Assembly (NCBI RefSeq): GCF_938039245.1
Contig: NZ_CALHVN010000058.1
Location: 16,872 to 80,871, forward strand
DNA from: an uncultured Campylobacter sp.
Lineage (GTDB): Bacteria; Campylobacterota; Campylobacteria; Campylobacterales; Campylobacteraceae
Reading direction: 5' to 3'
Length of the DNA: 64,000 bases
Position 1 is the first letter of the stretch, and each line of letters starts with the position of its first letter. The translations under genes were made by a program, and so were the position numbers. This document shows positions 8,723 through 16,949 of this stretch, piece by piece. The notes beneath the pieces are model-generated. The model saw only the letters and a program-made list of their open reading frames with translations, had not been told where the DNA came from and did not search any database.

Positions 8723-9654
8723 AAGCTCCTCTTGGCGCGGCGAAGCACGATGATAAACATCGGTATGCCAAACAGCGAGGTCACGATACCGATGGGGATC
8801 TCAAAGGTAAAGATGAGCCGCGAGAAGCTGTCGCAAAAGAGCAGAAATATCGCGCCGATCATCGCCGAGCTCGCCAGAACCGCGCGGTTGTCGGCGCCGA
8901 AGATAAAGCGCGCGATGTGTGGCACGATAAGCCCGATCCAGCCGATGATGCCCGCGATCGTCACGCTAAGCGCGCTAACGAAGGTCGCAATGAGGATGAT
9001 GAAAATTTTAACCCGCACCGTGTTTACGCCCAGGCTCTTTGCCTCCTCTTCGCCAAGGCTTAGCGCGTTTAGGTATTTGCCGCTAAGCGCCAGCAGCAAA
9101 ATGCCCGCACACATCGGCAGGATCGAAATTTGAATAAAGCTCTTAGACGCAAAGCCTAGGCTTCCCATTAAAAAATAGGTGATCGCGGGAAGCGCGTCGT
9201 TCGGGTCTGCAGCGTATTTTAGCACCGAGAGCAGCGAAGTAAAGAGCGAGCCGCTGATGACGCCGCCGAGCACCAGCACGATGACGCTACCGCTGCGCGA
9301 ATACAGCGCCGAGACACCCAGCGCCACCGCCACGGCAAGAAAACCGAAGCCAAATGTGCTAAGCTGGATAAGATATTCGTTAAATTTGAAAAACATCCCC
9401 ACCGCTGCGCCAAATCCCGCGCCGCTGATCGCGAGGCTCGCGCCGATGAGCACGCAGGCAAGTATGCGCGGTAGGCGGATCTCGAGCAAGAGCGTGTGCA
9501 TGACCTCGAAATCTTTTAAGATTTCGCCCCGTAGCAGCGCCGTGACGTAGCGCGCGTAGTCCTCTGCGCCAAAGCCGTATTTGCCCAGCAGTAGCGAACC
9601 CGCGACGCAAAGCGCCAGCAGCAGGGCCAAAAACGCAAACGCCCTTTTGCTCAT
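8719..9654 (-). CDS. FecCD-family ABC permease
   Basis: 311 residues, highly hydrophobic, about nine or ten transmembrane segments, with the FecCD/BtuC hallmarks LRLPRILA near residue 60 and GxxxPHxxR (IGLIVPHIARFIFG) in the last third. It would form the homodimeric inner-membrane channel for the chelate delivered by the binding protein encoded 10 bases upstream. It is slightly shorter than the usual 320-350 residues at the N-terminus but otherwise complete. Confidence 0.88.
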   Translation of the reverse strand: MSKRAFAFLALLLALCVAGSLLLGKYGFGAEDYARYVTALLRGEILKDFEVMHTLLLEIRLPRILACVLIGASLAISGAGFGAAVGMFFKFNEYLIQLSTFGFGFLAVAVALGVSALYSRSGSVIVLVLGGVISGSLFTSLLSVLKYAADPNDALPAITYFLMGSLGFASKSFIQISILPMCAGILLLALSGKYLNALSLGEEEAKSLGVNTVRVKIFIILIATFVSALSVTIAGIIGWIGLIVPHIARFIFGADNRAVLASSAMIGAIFLLFCDSFSRLIFTFEIPIGIVTSLFGIPMFIIVLRRAKRSF

Positions 9655-9664
9655 CTTTCTTTAC

Positions 9665-10720
9665 TCACTCGGCGCCCCGTCCTAAAATTTTATAAATTTG
9701 CTCGTCTGTGAGCTCAAGATCCAAAAATAGCTTGTAAAACTCGCGAGTCTCGCGGACCATGTCAAATTTAAACGCCTCGGGGTAGGTTAAGCTTATGAGC
9801 CATTTTAGCCCTAAAAACCTCATAAACGAAGGCGGGCGGTCAAACCACGAAAAGGGCTCGCGCGGGATATAATAAGCTTTTTTGTTTTTCACCGCGCCCA
9901 GCAGCTGCCACTTCGGATCGCCGTAAATTTTATCAAAGAGCTCCTTTTCGTAGATGAGGATGACGTCGGGATCGTATTTTACGAGCTGCTCGAAGCTGAT
10001 CTTTACGCGCCCGAAGGATTTGGCGTTTGGATCTTCGCTGCACTTATGCACATTCTGCGCACCTGCTCGCTCGATGAGAGTAGCGTGCCACGAGCCCTCG
10101 CACTCGGTGGCTAGCCCGTCGCTGCCCTGCGCGTAGTAAATTTTTACCTTTTGCAGGTTGTTTTTCTTAATGTACTCTTCGATCTGCGCGGTCAAATTTA
10201 GCGACTCTTTCGAGTAGTTTATGAGATGTGCGGCGCGCTCCTGCTTGCCCGTCACTTCGCCTAAAATTTCAAACCCGTCCAAGTATTCCTCGAGCTTCGT
10301 CGCGCTTAGATAGAGTATCGGTTTTTTAAAGGGGCCGAAAACCTCGCTCATCTTTTTGGTGTTGCGCGAGCTTGCGTTTACGAGGATGAGATCGGGATTT
10401 AGACGTAGTAGCATCTCGACATTTGGGATCTTGCCCTGACCGAAAAAGCCGCCCACGACGGGCTGCTCTTGCACCTCTTTTTTGACGTACGGTCGCTCGA
10501 AGGCGTTCCACTCGAAATTTACGCCGCTGATTTTAGCGGGGTCAAGCGCGTAAAGCATATATAAAAACGGCGGCGAGCTGGCGTAAATTTTAGCGGGCGT
10601 GCCTTGCAGCTGCTCGATATTTTCGCTGTTTTGAGCGATGTAGTCCTTGATCTGCGCCTCGCTCATCGCAAAGCAGAAATTTACGGCCGTAAGTAGAAAG
10701 ATTAGGATTTTTTTAAACAT
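9665..10720 (-). CDS. periplasmic metal-chelate binding protein of ABC system
   Basis: 351 residues with a signal peptide (1-18, cleavage near CFA). It shows the class III (TroA/BtuF-like) layout: an N-lobe with PVVGGFFGQGKIPNVEMLL followed by NPDLILV, a long connecting helix, and a C-lobe with DPDVILI and KKAYYIPREPFSWFDRPPS. This arrangement is typical of iron-siderophore and of MolA-type molybdate-binding proteins. It is the first gene after a hairpin-rich gap following the TonB receptor gene and should pass substrate to the FecCD permease. The ligand is not evident. Confidence 0.85.
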   Translation of the reverse strand: MFKKILIFLLTAVNFCFAMSEAQIKDYIAQNSENIEQLQGTPAKIYASSPPFLYMLYALDPAKISGVNFEWNAFERPYVKKEVQEQPVVGGFFGQGKIPNVEMLLRLNPDLILVNASSRNTKKMSEVFGPFKKPILYLSATKLEEYLDGFEILGEVTGKQERAAHLINYSKESLNLTAQIEEYIKKNNLQKVKIYYAQGSDGLATECEGSWHATLIERAGAQNVHKCSEDPNAKSFGRVKISFEQLVKYDPDVILIYEKELFDKIYGDPKWQLLGAVKNKKAYYIPREPFSWFDRPPSFMRFLGLKWLISLTYPEAFKFDMVRETREFYKLFLDLELTDEQIYKILGRGAE

Positions 10721-10745
10721 TTTTTGCCTTTAAATTTAAAAAAGC

Positions 10746-10801
10746 TTGCTAACGAATTCTATCAAAATTCATTAGCAAACCAGCTGTAAAAAGCTGGTTT
10801 G
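10746..10801 (-). terminator. two overlapping hairpins between receptor and binding-protein genes
   Basis: On the transcript the first stem is CAAACCAGCT with AGCTGGTTTG (10801-10776, 10-bp perfect). The second is TTGCTAATGAATT with AATTCGTTAGCAA (10778-10746, 12 of 13 paired), followed by GC and T6. They share three bases, so they compete at their edge. The second has the form of an intrinsic terminator; together they could give partial termination that sets the receptor:ABC expression ratio. Confidence 0.55.
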
Positions 10802-10806
10802 AGGAT

Positions 10807-12843
10807 TTAGAATTTATATCTTACGTTCGTAAAGAAAATTCTTCCTTCCTCAGGAAAGCCCTCTCTGTACTCGTAATTTTTGTCAAATAAATTCGACACA
10901 CCCGCTTCAAAGCTTAAAGCCTCGGTCGGTTTGTAGGTAAATTTAAGATTAGTTACGCCAAAGCCCGCGGTTTTATGATCTACATGGCCGGTTCTGGTAG
11001 GCAGTCTAGACCATAAGCTTGAGCTTAGCTCTTGAGAAGCGTAGACGCTAAATTTCGGTAAAATTTTATAATCTACGTATAAAAATCCTTTATGCTTCGG
11101 CAGATCGTAAACTAAGGCGTCTTTGCCGTTTTCTTTATATTTTGCGCTCATATAAGTATAGTTGCCGCCTAGCTCTAAATCGCGCGTCGCAAAGTAACTC
11201 GCTCCAATCTCAAATACCTTGTAATAAGCCCTATCGACGTTTACGGCCATATCTCTGGTTTGCCCGAATTTAGTAACGCTAGTAGAGCCGATAGCGTCTT
11301 TAACCCTTGAGTAAAATACCGCCGTTTCTAATCTCAAAGCCTCGCCGAAATTTCTTTGATAGCCGACCTCGTAGTGGTTTGCTATTTCCGGTTTCAGATA
11401 CGGATTTGCGAAAAATCTACCGAATCTTTCGCTATATCTATCTTTCATGCTGGCAAAATAGGTCTTTTTTGCAAAGCTTAGGCTTAGTTCGTCCTCGCCG
11501 TCAAAGCTATGCTTGATAGTGGCTTGGTAGTTAAAGGCGTGCTTTTTGCCTACGTCAAACGAAGTAAGCTTATAGTTGGCCGGGTTGTTGCGACCGCCTC
11601 CTCCGCCTCCGCGGAATTGGATATAGTCCTCGGCTTTTACGGCGTCTCTAACATCGTAGCTAGCGCCCAAAATCAATCTAGTAAAATCGCTAAATTTGTA
11701 AGTGTTTTCAAGAGCAAAGCTATAAGTCTTATCTACAAAGGTAACGGTCGGTTCGGTACCAAACCTCCCCGTATAATGAACCCTATATCCCGAGTGTTTG
11801 TCGCGTTTGTAGTTTGCGGCAAATTTAAGCGTATCTTTATCGCCTATATTTCCGCCCGTCTCCAAGCTAAATCCATACGCCGTATCTTTATATTTGCTAT
11901 ATTCCAGGGCGCTGATATCATACATCTCGTTTTTAAATTCGTCCGCAAAGGCTTTGGTGTTTATATAAAGGCTATTTGCGAATTCCGTATGCGATAAGAA
12001 GTAAATACTCCGTCTATCCCACTGCGGCCACTCCCACAAGCGGTCTCTTTGAGAGAAGGCTGCGTATCTGCCGGTATACATAGGCTGCTCTTTCTCGCCT
12101 TTTTGATTCACGTACGCTACGGCGTATTCGTCGGTTCCGTTTGGTGTAAAGCCGAATTTTATATTAAATTTCTTATCGCGTTGCACGGAGTTGTCGCGTC
12201 TGCCGCCGTCCTCGTTGCCGGTTACTTTTTGGTTAAATTTACGAGACGTCTGCTGTCCTGCGTCCTCCATGTAGCTGCCGCTTGCTTGCGCGTAAAATAG
12301 CTCTTGCTTTGTGCCGATGCTAAAATCTACGTTATTGCTGTAGGTTTTGGCGTTTTTGCCCGTCTCAAAGCCGTAACCTAGGCTTCCCTCAAGCTCTTTG
12401 CTAGGCTTTTTGGTGATTAAATTTATCGCGCCGCCCATGGTGTTTGGGCCGTAAAGCACCGAGCTTGAGCCCTTTGAGATGTCTATGCGGCTTAGATCAA
12501 AGGTCGTAAATCGCCCGAAATCAGCATTGCCGTCATAAGGCACGTAAACCGGGATACCGTCGATAAAAAGCGGAGTTCTGCGTGCGTCAAAGCCGCGAAC
12601 GTAGAAATTTTGCTCGGCGCGCGGGCCTTTTTTATCCACATAGACGCCGGGCGTGCTGTAAGCGACCTCTGAGAGGCGCTTTATATCGTCTTTTTGTAGC
12701 TTTTGCTCGTCTAAAACGACTACGTTTGCGTCGCTTTTTTGCAAGCCGCCTACGTTTTGCGTGACTTCGACCTTACCCAGCGTAAAAACCTCGCCGTGCA
12801 GCGCCGCCGCGGCGCAACATGCGATCAGACCGATTTTTCTCAC
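10807..12843 (-). CDS. TonB-dependent outer-membrane receptor
   Basis: 678 residues: signal peptide (1-18), likely TonB box FTLGKVEV, plug domain (about 45-150: GVYVDKKGPRAEQNFYVRGF, IDISKGSSSVLYGPNTMGGAINLI), a 22-strand type barrel and a terminal aromatic (NVRYKF). It imports a metal chelate or cofactor across the outer membrane using TonB energy. It leads the minus-strand uptake block (receptor, binding protein, permease, ATPase, methyltransferase). A run of six glycines near residue 408 probably sits in an extracellular loop. The ATG has AAGGAG upstream. Confidence 0.92.
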   Translation of the reverse strand: MRKIGLIACCAAAALHGEVFTLGKVEVTQNVGGLQKSDANVVVLDEQKLQKDDIKRLSEVAYSTPGVYVDKKGPRAEQNFYVRGFDARRTPLFIDGIPVYVPYDGNADFGRFTTFDLSRIDISKGSSSVLYGPNTMGGAINLITKKPSKELEGSLGYGFETGKNAKTYSNNVDFSIGTKQELFYAQASGSYMEDAGQQTSRKFNQKVTGNEDGGRRDNSVQRDKKFNIKFGFTPNGTDEYAVAYVNQKGEKEQPMYTGRYAAFSQRDRLWEWPQWDRRSIYFLSHTEFANSLYINTKAFADEFKNEMYDISALEYSKYKDTAYGFSLETGGNIGDKDTLKFAANYKRDKHSGYRVHYTGRFGTEPTVTFVDKTYSFALENTYKFSDFTRLILGASYDVRDAVKAEDYIQFRGGGGGGRNNPANYKLTSFDVGKKHAFNYQATIKHSFDGEDELSLSFAKKTYFASMKDRYSERFGRFFANPYLKPEIANHYEVGYQRNFGEALRLETAVFYSRVKDAIGSTSVTKFGQTRDMAVNVDRAYYKVFEIGASYFATRDLELGGNYTYMSAKYKENGKDALVYDLPKHKGFLYVDYKILPKFSVYASQELSSSLWSRLPTRTGHVDHKTAGFGVTNLKFTYKPTEALSFEAGVSNLFDKNYEYREGFPEEGRIFFTNVRYKF

Positions 12844-12868
12844 GATAACTCCTTAAAAATCAAGTTTT

Positions 12869-12889
12869 TATTTTATATTTTATAAAATA
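12869..12889. promoter_or_regulatory. AT-rich palindrome in divergent TonB receptor / TiaS-like promoter region
   Basis: TATTTTATA (12869-12877) and TATAAAATA (12881-12889) form a perfect 9-bp inverted repeat, 26 bases upstream of the TonB receptor ATG and within the 137-base divergent region. It could be the operator for a metal-responsive repressor (Fur- or ModE-like sites are also AT-rich palindromes). It matches no consensus well enough to name. Confidence 0.4.
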
Positions 12890-12980
12890 CGTTCTTATAG
12901 CGTCAAATATTACTAAAATATAAAGATATAATTTTATTTTACGAATAGTTAAATTCGACTTAAATATTAAGGAAGCTAAA

Positions 12981-13709
12981 ATGAAATTTAAATTTCTGCT
13001 TTGCATCGACGACACGGACGAACTTGGCGGCGAGATTTCTACGGGGCTGCTCGCCGAAGACATAGTCGCGTTTATCGGCTCTTTCGCACCCGTTTCTTTC
13101 GTCACGCGCCACCAGCTTTTGCTAGATCCGCGCATCAACTACACCTCGCACAACAGCTGCATGTGCCTAGAAGCCCTGCTTACCGAGGAGCAAAAGCAGA
13201 GCGCGCTAAATTTTGCCATTGAACTGTTGGAGCGTAAATGCGCGCCTAGTGCCGAGCCCGGCATTGCGGCGGTATTTGAAAAAGATATCTTAAACGCGCA
13301 AGAGCTGATAAGCTTTGGCAGAAGCGCAAAGGAGATATTTTTAAAGCCGCAGCAGGCGTTTGAGGAGGCCGCCTTGCAAAACGTATTTTTAAAAGAGCTA
13401 AAAAGCGGCGCTCGCGGCGTTATCGGCGTGCTTGCGGGCATAGGGCTTAGGCTTAGCGGAAGCGACGGAAAAATCAGAGGCAAATTTGAGTTAGAAAAGT
13501 CAAATTTGAGCGTACGCGAGCTTTTGGATTTAAATTTTATCGAGGCGGTCGCGGATGAGAATTTTAAACCGCTTTTGCCGGGTAAGCGCATAAATCTAAT
13601 CGGCGCGCTAAAGCCCGTGTTTTTGGATTTTAAAGCGACCCTGCTCGTCAAAAAAGAAGCAGACGGCGGATTTAGAAATTTGAGCGTAAAAGAGCTTCGG
13701 GATTTTTAA
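12981..13709 (+). CDS. TiaS N-terminal-domain-like protein (IDDTD motif)
   Basis: 242 residues, soluble. The N-terminus CIDDTDELGGEISTG matches the conserved IDDTD start of archaeal TiaS (tRNA-Ile2 agmatidine synthase). The order of later motifs also fits TiaS: RHQLLLDPRINYTSHNSC (43-60) and APSAEPGIA (88-96). The TiaS OB-fold and zinc-ribbon parts are absent. Campylobacter uses TilS lysidine chemistry, so agmatidine synthesis is unlikely and the real role is unknown; an ATP-dependent step acting on a small molecule is possible. It is divergent from the TonB receptor and overlaps the next gene as TAATG. Confidence 0.7.
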   Translation: MKFKFLLCIDDTDELGGEISTGLLAEDIVAFIGSFAPVSFVTRHQLLLDPRINYTSHNSCMCLEALLTEEQKQSALNFAIELLERKCAPSAEPGIAAVFEKDILNAQELISFGRSAKEIFLKPQQAFEEAALQNVFLKELKSGARGVIGVLAGIGLRLSGSDGKIRGKFELEKSNLSVRELLDLNFIEAVADENFKPLLPGKRINLIGALKPVFLDFKATLLVKKEADGGFRNLSVKELRDF

Positions 13710-13939
13710 TGAGCTTAAATTTTAACGAAAAAGGCGAGTTTAGATTTGGTAAATTTAACTATGAAAAAGCGCGAGAAACCGCCCAAAACTGCGTAAATTT
13801 TAAGCTAGATAACGACGAAGAGGAGATGAGCTGCGGCGGCGAGAGGAGCTGCTACGACTGCGCGTTTAGGCGTTGGAGCGCGCAGAGCTTTATCTGCGGC
13901 TTTGGGCAAATATCGGCCCGCACTAGCGGCGCTCGGTAG
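13709..13939 (+). CDS. small cysteine-rich protein
   Basis: 76 residues with five cysteines (28, 42, 48, 51, 63) in the pattern SCGGERSCYDCAFRRW ... FICGF, suggesting a zinc site or small Fe-S site. Family not recognised. The start overlaps the stop of the TiaS-like gene by one base (TAATG), so the two are translationally coupled and probably act together. The C-terminal 12 residues are low-complexity. A convergent gene ends 8 bases away. Confidence 0.65.
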   Translation: MSLNFNEKGEFRFGKFNYEKARETAQNCVNFKLDNDEEEMSCGGERSCYDCAFRRWSAQSFICGFGQISARTSGAR

Positions 13940-13946
13940 TTTGATT

Positions 13947-14471
13947 TTATGCCGTTTTTCTAAATTTTCCGCCGCCTTTAAATTTAAGCTCGCCGCAAAA
14001 TCTCTTGCCGAATTTCGCCTCGACGATAAGAACCAGCACGAAAAATATCTTTTCGTCGTTTAAAGAAGCGATTTGGCGCAGGGTTTGATCTGTGTGGCTA
14101 AATTTGACGCCATTTTTACGTAAAGTTTCGCAAAACTCGGCCTCGTCAAAGCTCAACATCTGCGAAATCTCAGTTATGCTGTACGGCTCGAGCGAGGCGA
14201 TGATGCGGTCCATGTTGCACATGCTAGGATTTTTGCGGCGAGTTACGACGTCCGTAAATTCGTTTGCGAGCTTAACGAGCTTTTTCTTGCGATTTATCAC
14301 GTGCAAAAGCGCGGCTAAAACGACCAAAAAGCCAGCAAATTTATGCGCGCTCATCCAAAACTCGCCGTACTCTCCAAGCGCGAAATTTAGTCCCGAAAAC
14401 GCGAGCAAACTAAGCCCCAAAATAAGCGCGCAAACCAGGCAAAATTTATAAATAATCTCGACTTTAAGCAT
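13947..14471 (-). CDS. two-TM membrane protein with C-terminal helical domain
   Basis: 174 residues from an ATG at 14471, 4 bases behind GGGAG; an in-frame TTG at 14483 lacks a binding site. Two transmembrane segments (about 8-30 and 38-58) contain HKFAGFLVVLAALLHV, like the His-containing helices of DUF4405/cytochrome b-type membrane domains. They are followed by a soluble part with PYSITEISQMLSFDEAEF, which looks like a small helix-turn-helix. It lies divergent to the NO reductase gene. Function unknown. Confidence 0.6.
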   Translation of the reverse strand: MLKVEIIYKFCLVCALILGLSLLAFSGLNFALGEYGEFWMSAHKFAGFLVVLAALLHVINRKKKLVKLANEFTDVVTRRKNPSMCNMDRIIASLEPYSITEISQMLSFDEAEFCETLRKNGVKFSHTDQTLRQIASLNDEKIFFVLVLIVEAKFGKRFCGELKFKGGGKFRKTA

Positions 14472-14527
14472 AAAATCTCCCAAAATATATTTTCGTAATT
14501 ATACATTTTTAAAATAAGCAATATTTT

Positions 14528-14592
14528 AAGGACAGATTTTATCCTTTTATTGACGCAAATCATTCGATTAAATTCTCATTTTGGATAAACTA
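14528..14592 (+). promoter_or_regulatory. FNR/DNR-type site and promoter of the NO reductase gene
   Basis: TTGACgcaaATCAT at 14550-14563 is close to the FNR/CRP-family consensus TTGAT-N4-ATCAA. A GATAAAC element about 14584-14590 would serve as -10 and would place the site near -41, the usual activating position. Just upstream, AAGGA (14528-14532) and TCCTT (14542-14546) form a short inverted repeat. Control by low oxygen or NO through a CRP/FNR-family factor is inferred. Confidence 0.5.
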
Positions 14593-14626
14593 TTGCCCGA
14601 ATTTTCATATCACAAAGGAGAAAAGT

Positions 14627-16873
14627 ATGCGTGAATACAAGAAGTATTGGTGGGCGCTGGTAGCAGTCGTTACTATCGCCTTCGGGATACTCGGCTATTA
14701 CGGCGTAGAGGTTTACCGCGAAGCGCCGCCGGTGGTGAGTTTTGCCGATAAAAACGGCAAAATAATAGTCGAGCAAGAGCAAATTTATAAAGGCCAAGAG
14801 GCCTGGCAAAGCATCGGCGGTATGCAAGTGGGCTCTGTGTGGGGACACGGAGCGTATCAGGCGCCTGATTGGACGGCTGATTGGCTGCATAAAGAGCTAG
14901 TAGCGTTTATGGATATAAAGGCAAATCAGCTTTACGGAGTTAAATTTAATGCTCTTAACGCCGAGCAACAAGCCAACATCAAGGCTCTAACAAAGAGCGA
15001 ATACCGCACGAATACGCTAAAAAACGGCGTTATAACGATCAGCGACGAGAGGATCGCGGCGGCAAAGGTAGTGCGCGACGAGTATAACGGACTTTTCGGC
15101 AACGATCCGAAATACCAGAAGCTACGCGAAAACTACGCGATGAAAAACAACACGCTGGCTAAAGAAGAAAACCGCGAGCAGTTAAACGATTTCTTCTTCT
15201 GGGCGACCTGGGCTACGGCGACGAATCGCCCAAATAGCGAGGCTACGTACACCAACAACTGGCCGCACGAGCCGCTAATCGACAACGTTCCGACGAAAGA
15301 AAACGTATTTTGGACGATTATCAGCGTTACGATTTTGGTCGCGGGTGTGGGCTTACTAGTTTGGTTTTCGAATTTCTACGGCGAAAAAGATCACGAGAAA
15401 CTCGCTCCTATCGACGCCGATCCGCTCTCAAGGCTAAATTTAACCCCGTCTCAAAAGGCGCTTGGCAAATACCTTTTCGTAGCGCTCGCGCTATTTGTTT
15501 TCCAGATCATGATAGGCGGCTTCGTGGCGCACTATACGGTCGAGGGACAGGAGTTTTACGGTATAAATTTATCCGAACACATACCGTACTCTTTGGCGCG
15601 CACTTGGCATATCCAGGCGAGCATTTTCTGGATCGCGACGGGCTTTTTGGCGGCCGGACTTTTCCTAGCGCCTATCATCAACGGCGGCAAGGATCCTAAA
15701 TTTCAAAAACTAGGCGTTGATTTGCTTTTCTACGCGCTGCTTTTCCTAGTCGTGGGTAGTTTTATCGGCGAGTACATGGCGATAGCGGGCAAGATGGAAA
15801 CGTCTACTAGCTTTTGGCTCGGTCACCAAGGATACGAGTATATCGAGCTTGGCAGAGTTTGGCAGCTTATTTTGTTTGTGGGTCTTGTTATCTGGATGGC
15901 ACTCGTACTTCGCGGATTCGTCGGCGGATTTAAGGCTGACGGCGATAAAAACCTGCTAGCTATCTTTACGGCTTCTGCTATCGCGGTGGGACTTTTCTAC
16001 GGCGCGGGACTATTTTATGGACAAAGAAGCCCGCTACCGGTGATGGAATACTGGCGCTGGTGGGTCGTTCACCTTTGGGTCGAGGGCTTTTTCGAGGTGT
16101 TTGCGACCGCGTCGCTTGCGTTCGTGTTTGCCTCTTTGGGTCTAGTCGGTAAAAAATTTGCGACTTACTCAACCCTAGCAAGCGCTAGCTTATTCTTAAT
16201 GGGCGGCATTCCTGGTACCTTCCACCACCTTTATTTTGCTGGAACCACTACTCCGATCATGGCGGTGGGCGCTAGCTTTTCCGCGCTTGAGGTCGTGCCT
16301 TTGGTGCTTCTTGGGGCAGAGGCCTTCCATCAGTATTCGCTTCAGTTCGCGCAAAGCTGGGCAAAAAATCTCAAGTGGCCGCTTTACTGCTTTATCGCGG
16401 TGGCGTTTTGGAATATGCTGGGTGCTGGCGTGTTTGGTTTCCTTATCAACCCGCCGCTATTTTTGTTCTACATCCAGGGTCTAAACACCACTTCGGTGCA
16501 CGGACACGCGGCGCTATTTGGCGTTTACGGATTTTTGGCGCTAGGTTTTGTTTGGCTCGTGGCGCTTTACCTTTTCAAAGGGCAAGAATTTAACGACAAG
16601 CTGATGAAAGTAGGCTTTTGGTCGCTAAATGCGGGTCTAATGCTAATGATTTTAGCGTCGCTACTTCCGATCGGTCTTTATCAGGCCGTCGCCGCGATAG
16701 ACGTGGGCATGTGGTACGCTAGAAGCGCGGAGTTTTTACAGATGGATCATTTGCAAAATTTACGCTGGCTAAGGATGATCGGCGATACGATCTTTATCAT
16801 CGGCGGCATTTGCTTCTTTATCCAGATTCTTAAATTTATTGCGGGAAGCTGCGGCTGCAAGGCTAAAGCCTAA
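14627..16873 (+). CDS. norZ: quinol-dependent nitric oxide reductase (qNOR)
   Basis: 748 residues. Single-subunit haem-copper-family enzyme reducing 2 NO to N2O with quinol electrons at the inner membrane. The N-terminal extension (about 1-215) has the qNOR features KGQEAWQSIGGMQVGSVWGHGAY and no CxxCH haem site. It is followed by about 12-13 transmembrane helices with the haem/FeB histidines in WHIQASIFW, VVHLWVEGFFE, TFHHLYF and HGHAALFG. The start follows AAAGGAG. It stands alone behind an FNR-type site and ends at a hairpin, so it is probably for NO detoxification or denitrification. Confidence 0.95.
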   Translation: MREYKKYWWALVAVVTIAFGILGYYGVEVYREAPPVVSFADKNGKIIVEQEQIYKGQEAWQSIGGMQVGSVWGHGAYQAPDWTADWLHKELVAFMDIKANQLYGVKFNALNAEQQANIKALTKSEYRTNTLKNGVITISDERIAAAKVVRDEYNGLFGNDPKYQKLRENYAMKNNTLAKEENREQLNDFFFWATWATATNRPNSEATYTNNWPHEPLIDNVPTKENVFWTIISVTILVAGVGLLVWFSNFYGEKDHEKLAPIDADPLSRLNLTPSQKALGKYLFVALALFVFQIMIGGFVAHYTVEGQEFYGINLSEHIPYSLARTWHIQASIFWIATGFLAAGLFLAPIINGGKDPKFQKLGVDLLFYALLFLVVGSFIGEYMAIAGKMETSTSFWLGHQGYEYIELGRVWQLILFVGLVIWMALVLRGFVGGFKADGDKNLLAIFTASAIAVGLFYGAGLFYGQRSPLPVMEYWRWWVVHLWVEGFFEVFATASLAFVFASLGLVGKKFATYSTLASASLFLMGGIPGTFHHLYFAGTTTPIMAVGASFSALEVVPLVLLGAEAFHQYSLQFAQSWAKNLKWPLYCFIAVAFWNMLGAGVFGFLINPPLFLFYIQGLNTTSVHGHAALFGVYGFLALGFVWLVALYLFKGQEFNDKLMKVGFWSLNAGLMLMILASLLPIGLYQAVAAIDVGMWYARSAEFLQMDHLQNLRWLRMIGDTIFIIGGICFFIQILKFIAGSCGCKAKA

Positions 16874-16879
16874 CCCCTC

Positions 16880-16902
16880 TAAGCCCCTATTTTAGGGGCT
16901 TA
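16880..16902 (+). terminator. terminator hairpin after NO reductase
   Basis: TAAGCCCCTA (16880-16889) pairs with TAGGGGCTTA (16893-16902) around a TTT loop, 7 bases past the stop codon; the following sequence is pyrimidine-rich. Confidence 0.75.
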
Positions 16903-16949
16903 GCTTCTTCTAAACTTCTATCTTGTAAAATTCGTCCCAAAGGACGAAA

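Noticed and set aside
11600..11625. Glycine-run codons in the TonB receptor as a contingency repeat
   Set aside because: The six Gly codons are mixed (GGA, GGC, GGT), so there is no long homopolymer or pure repeat to drive slippage.
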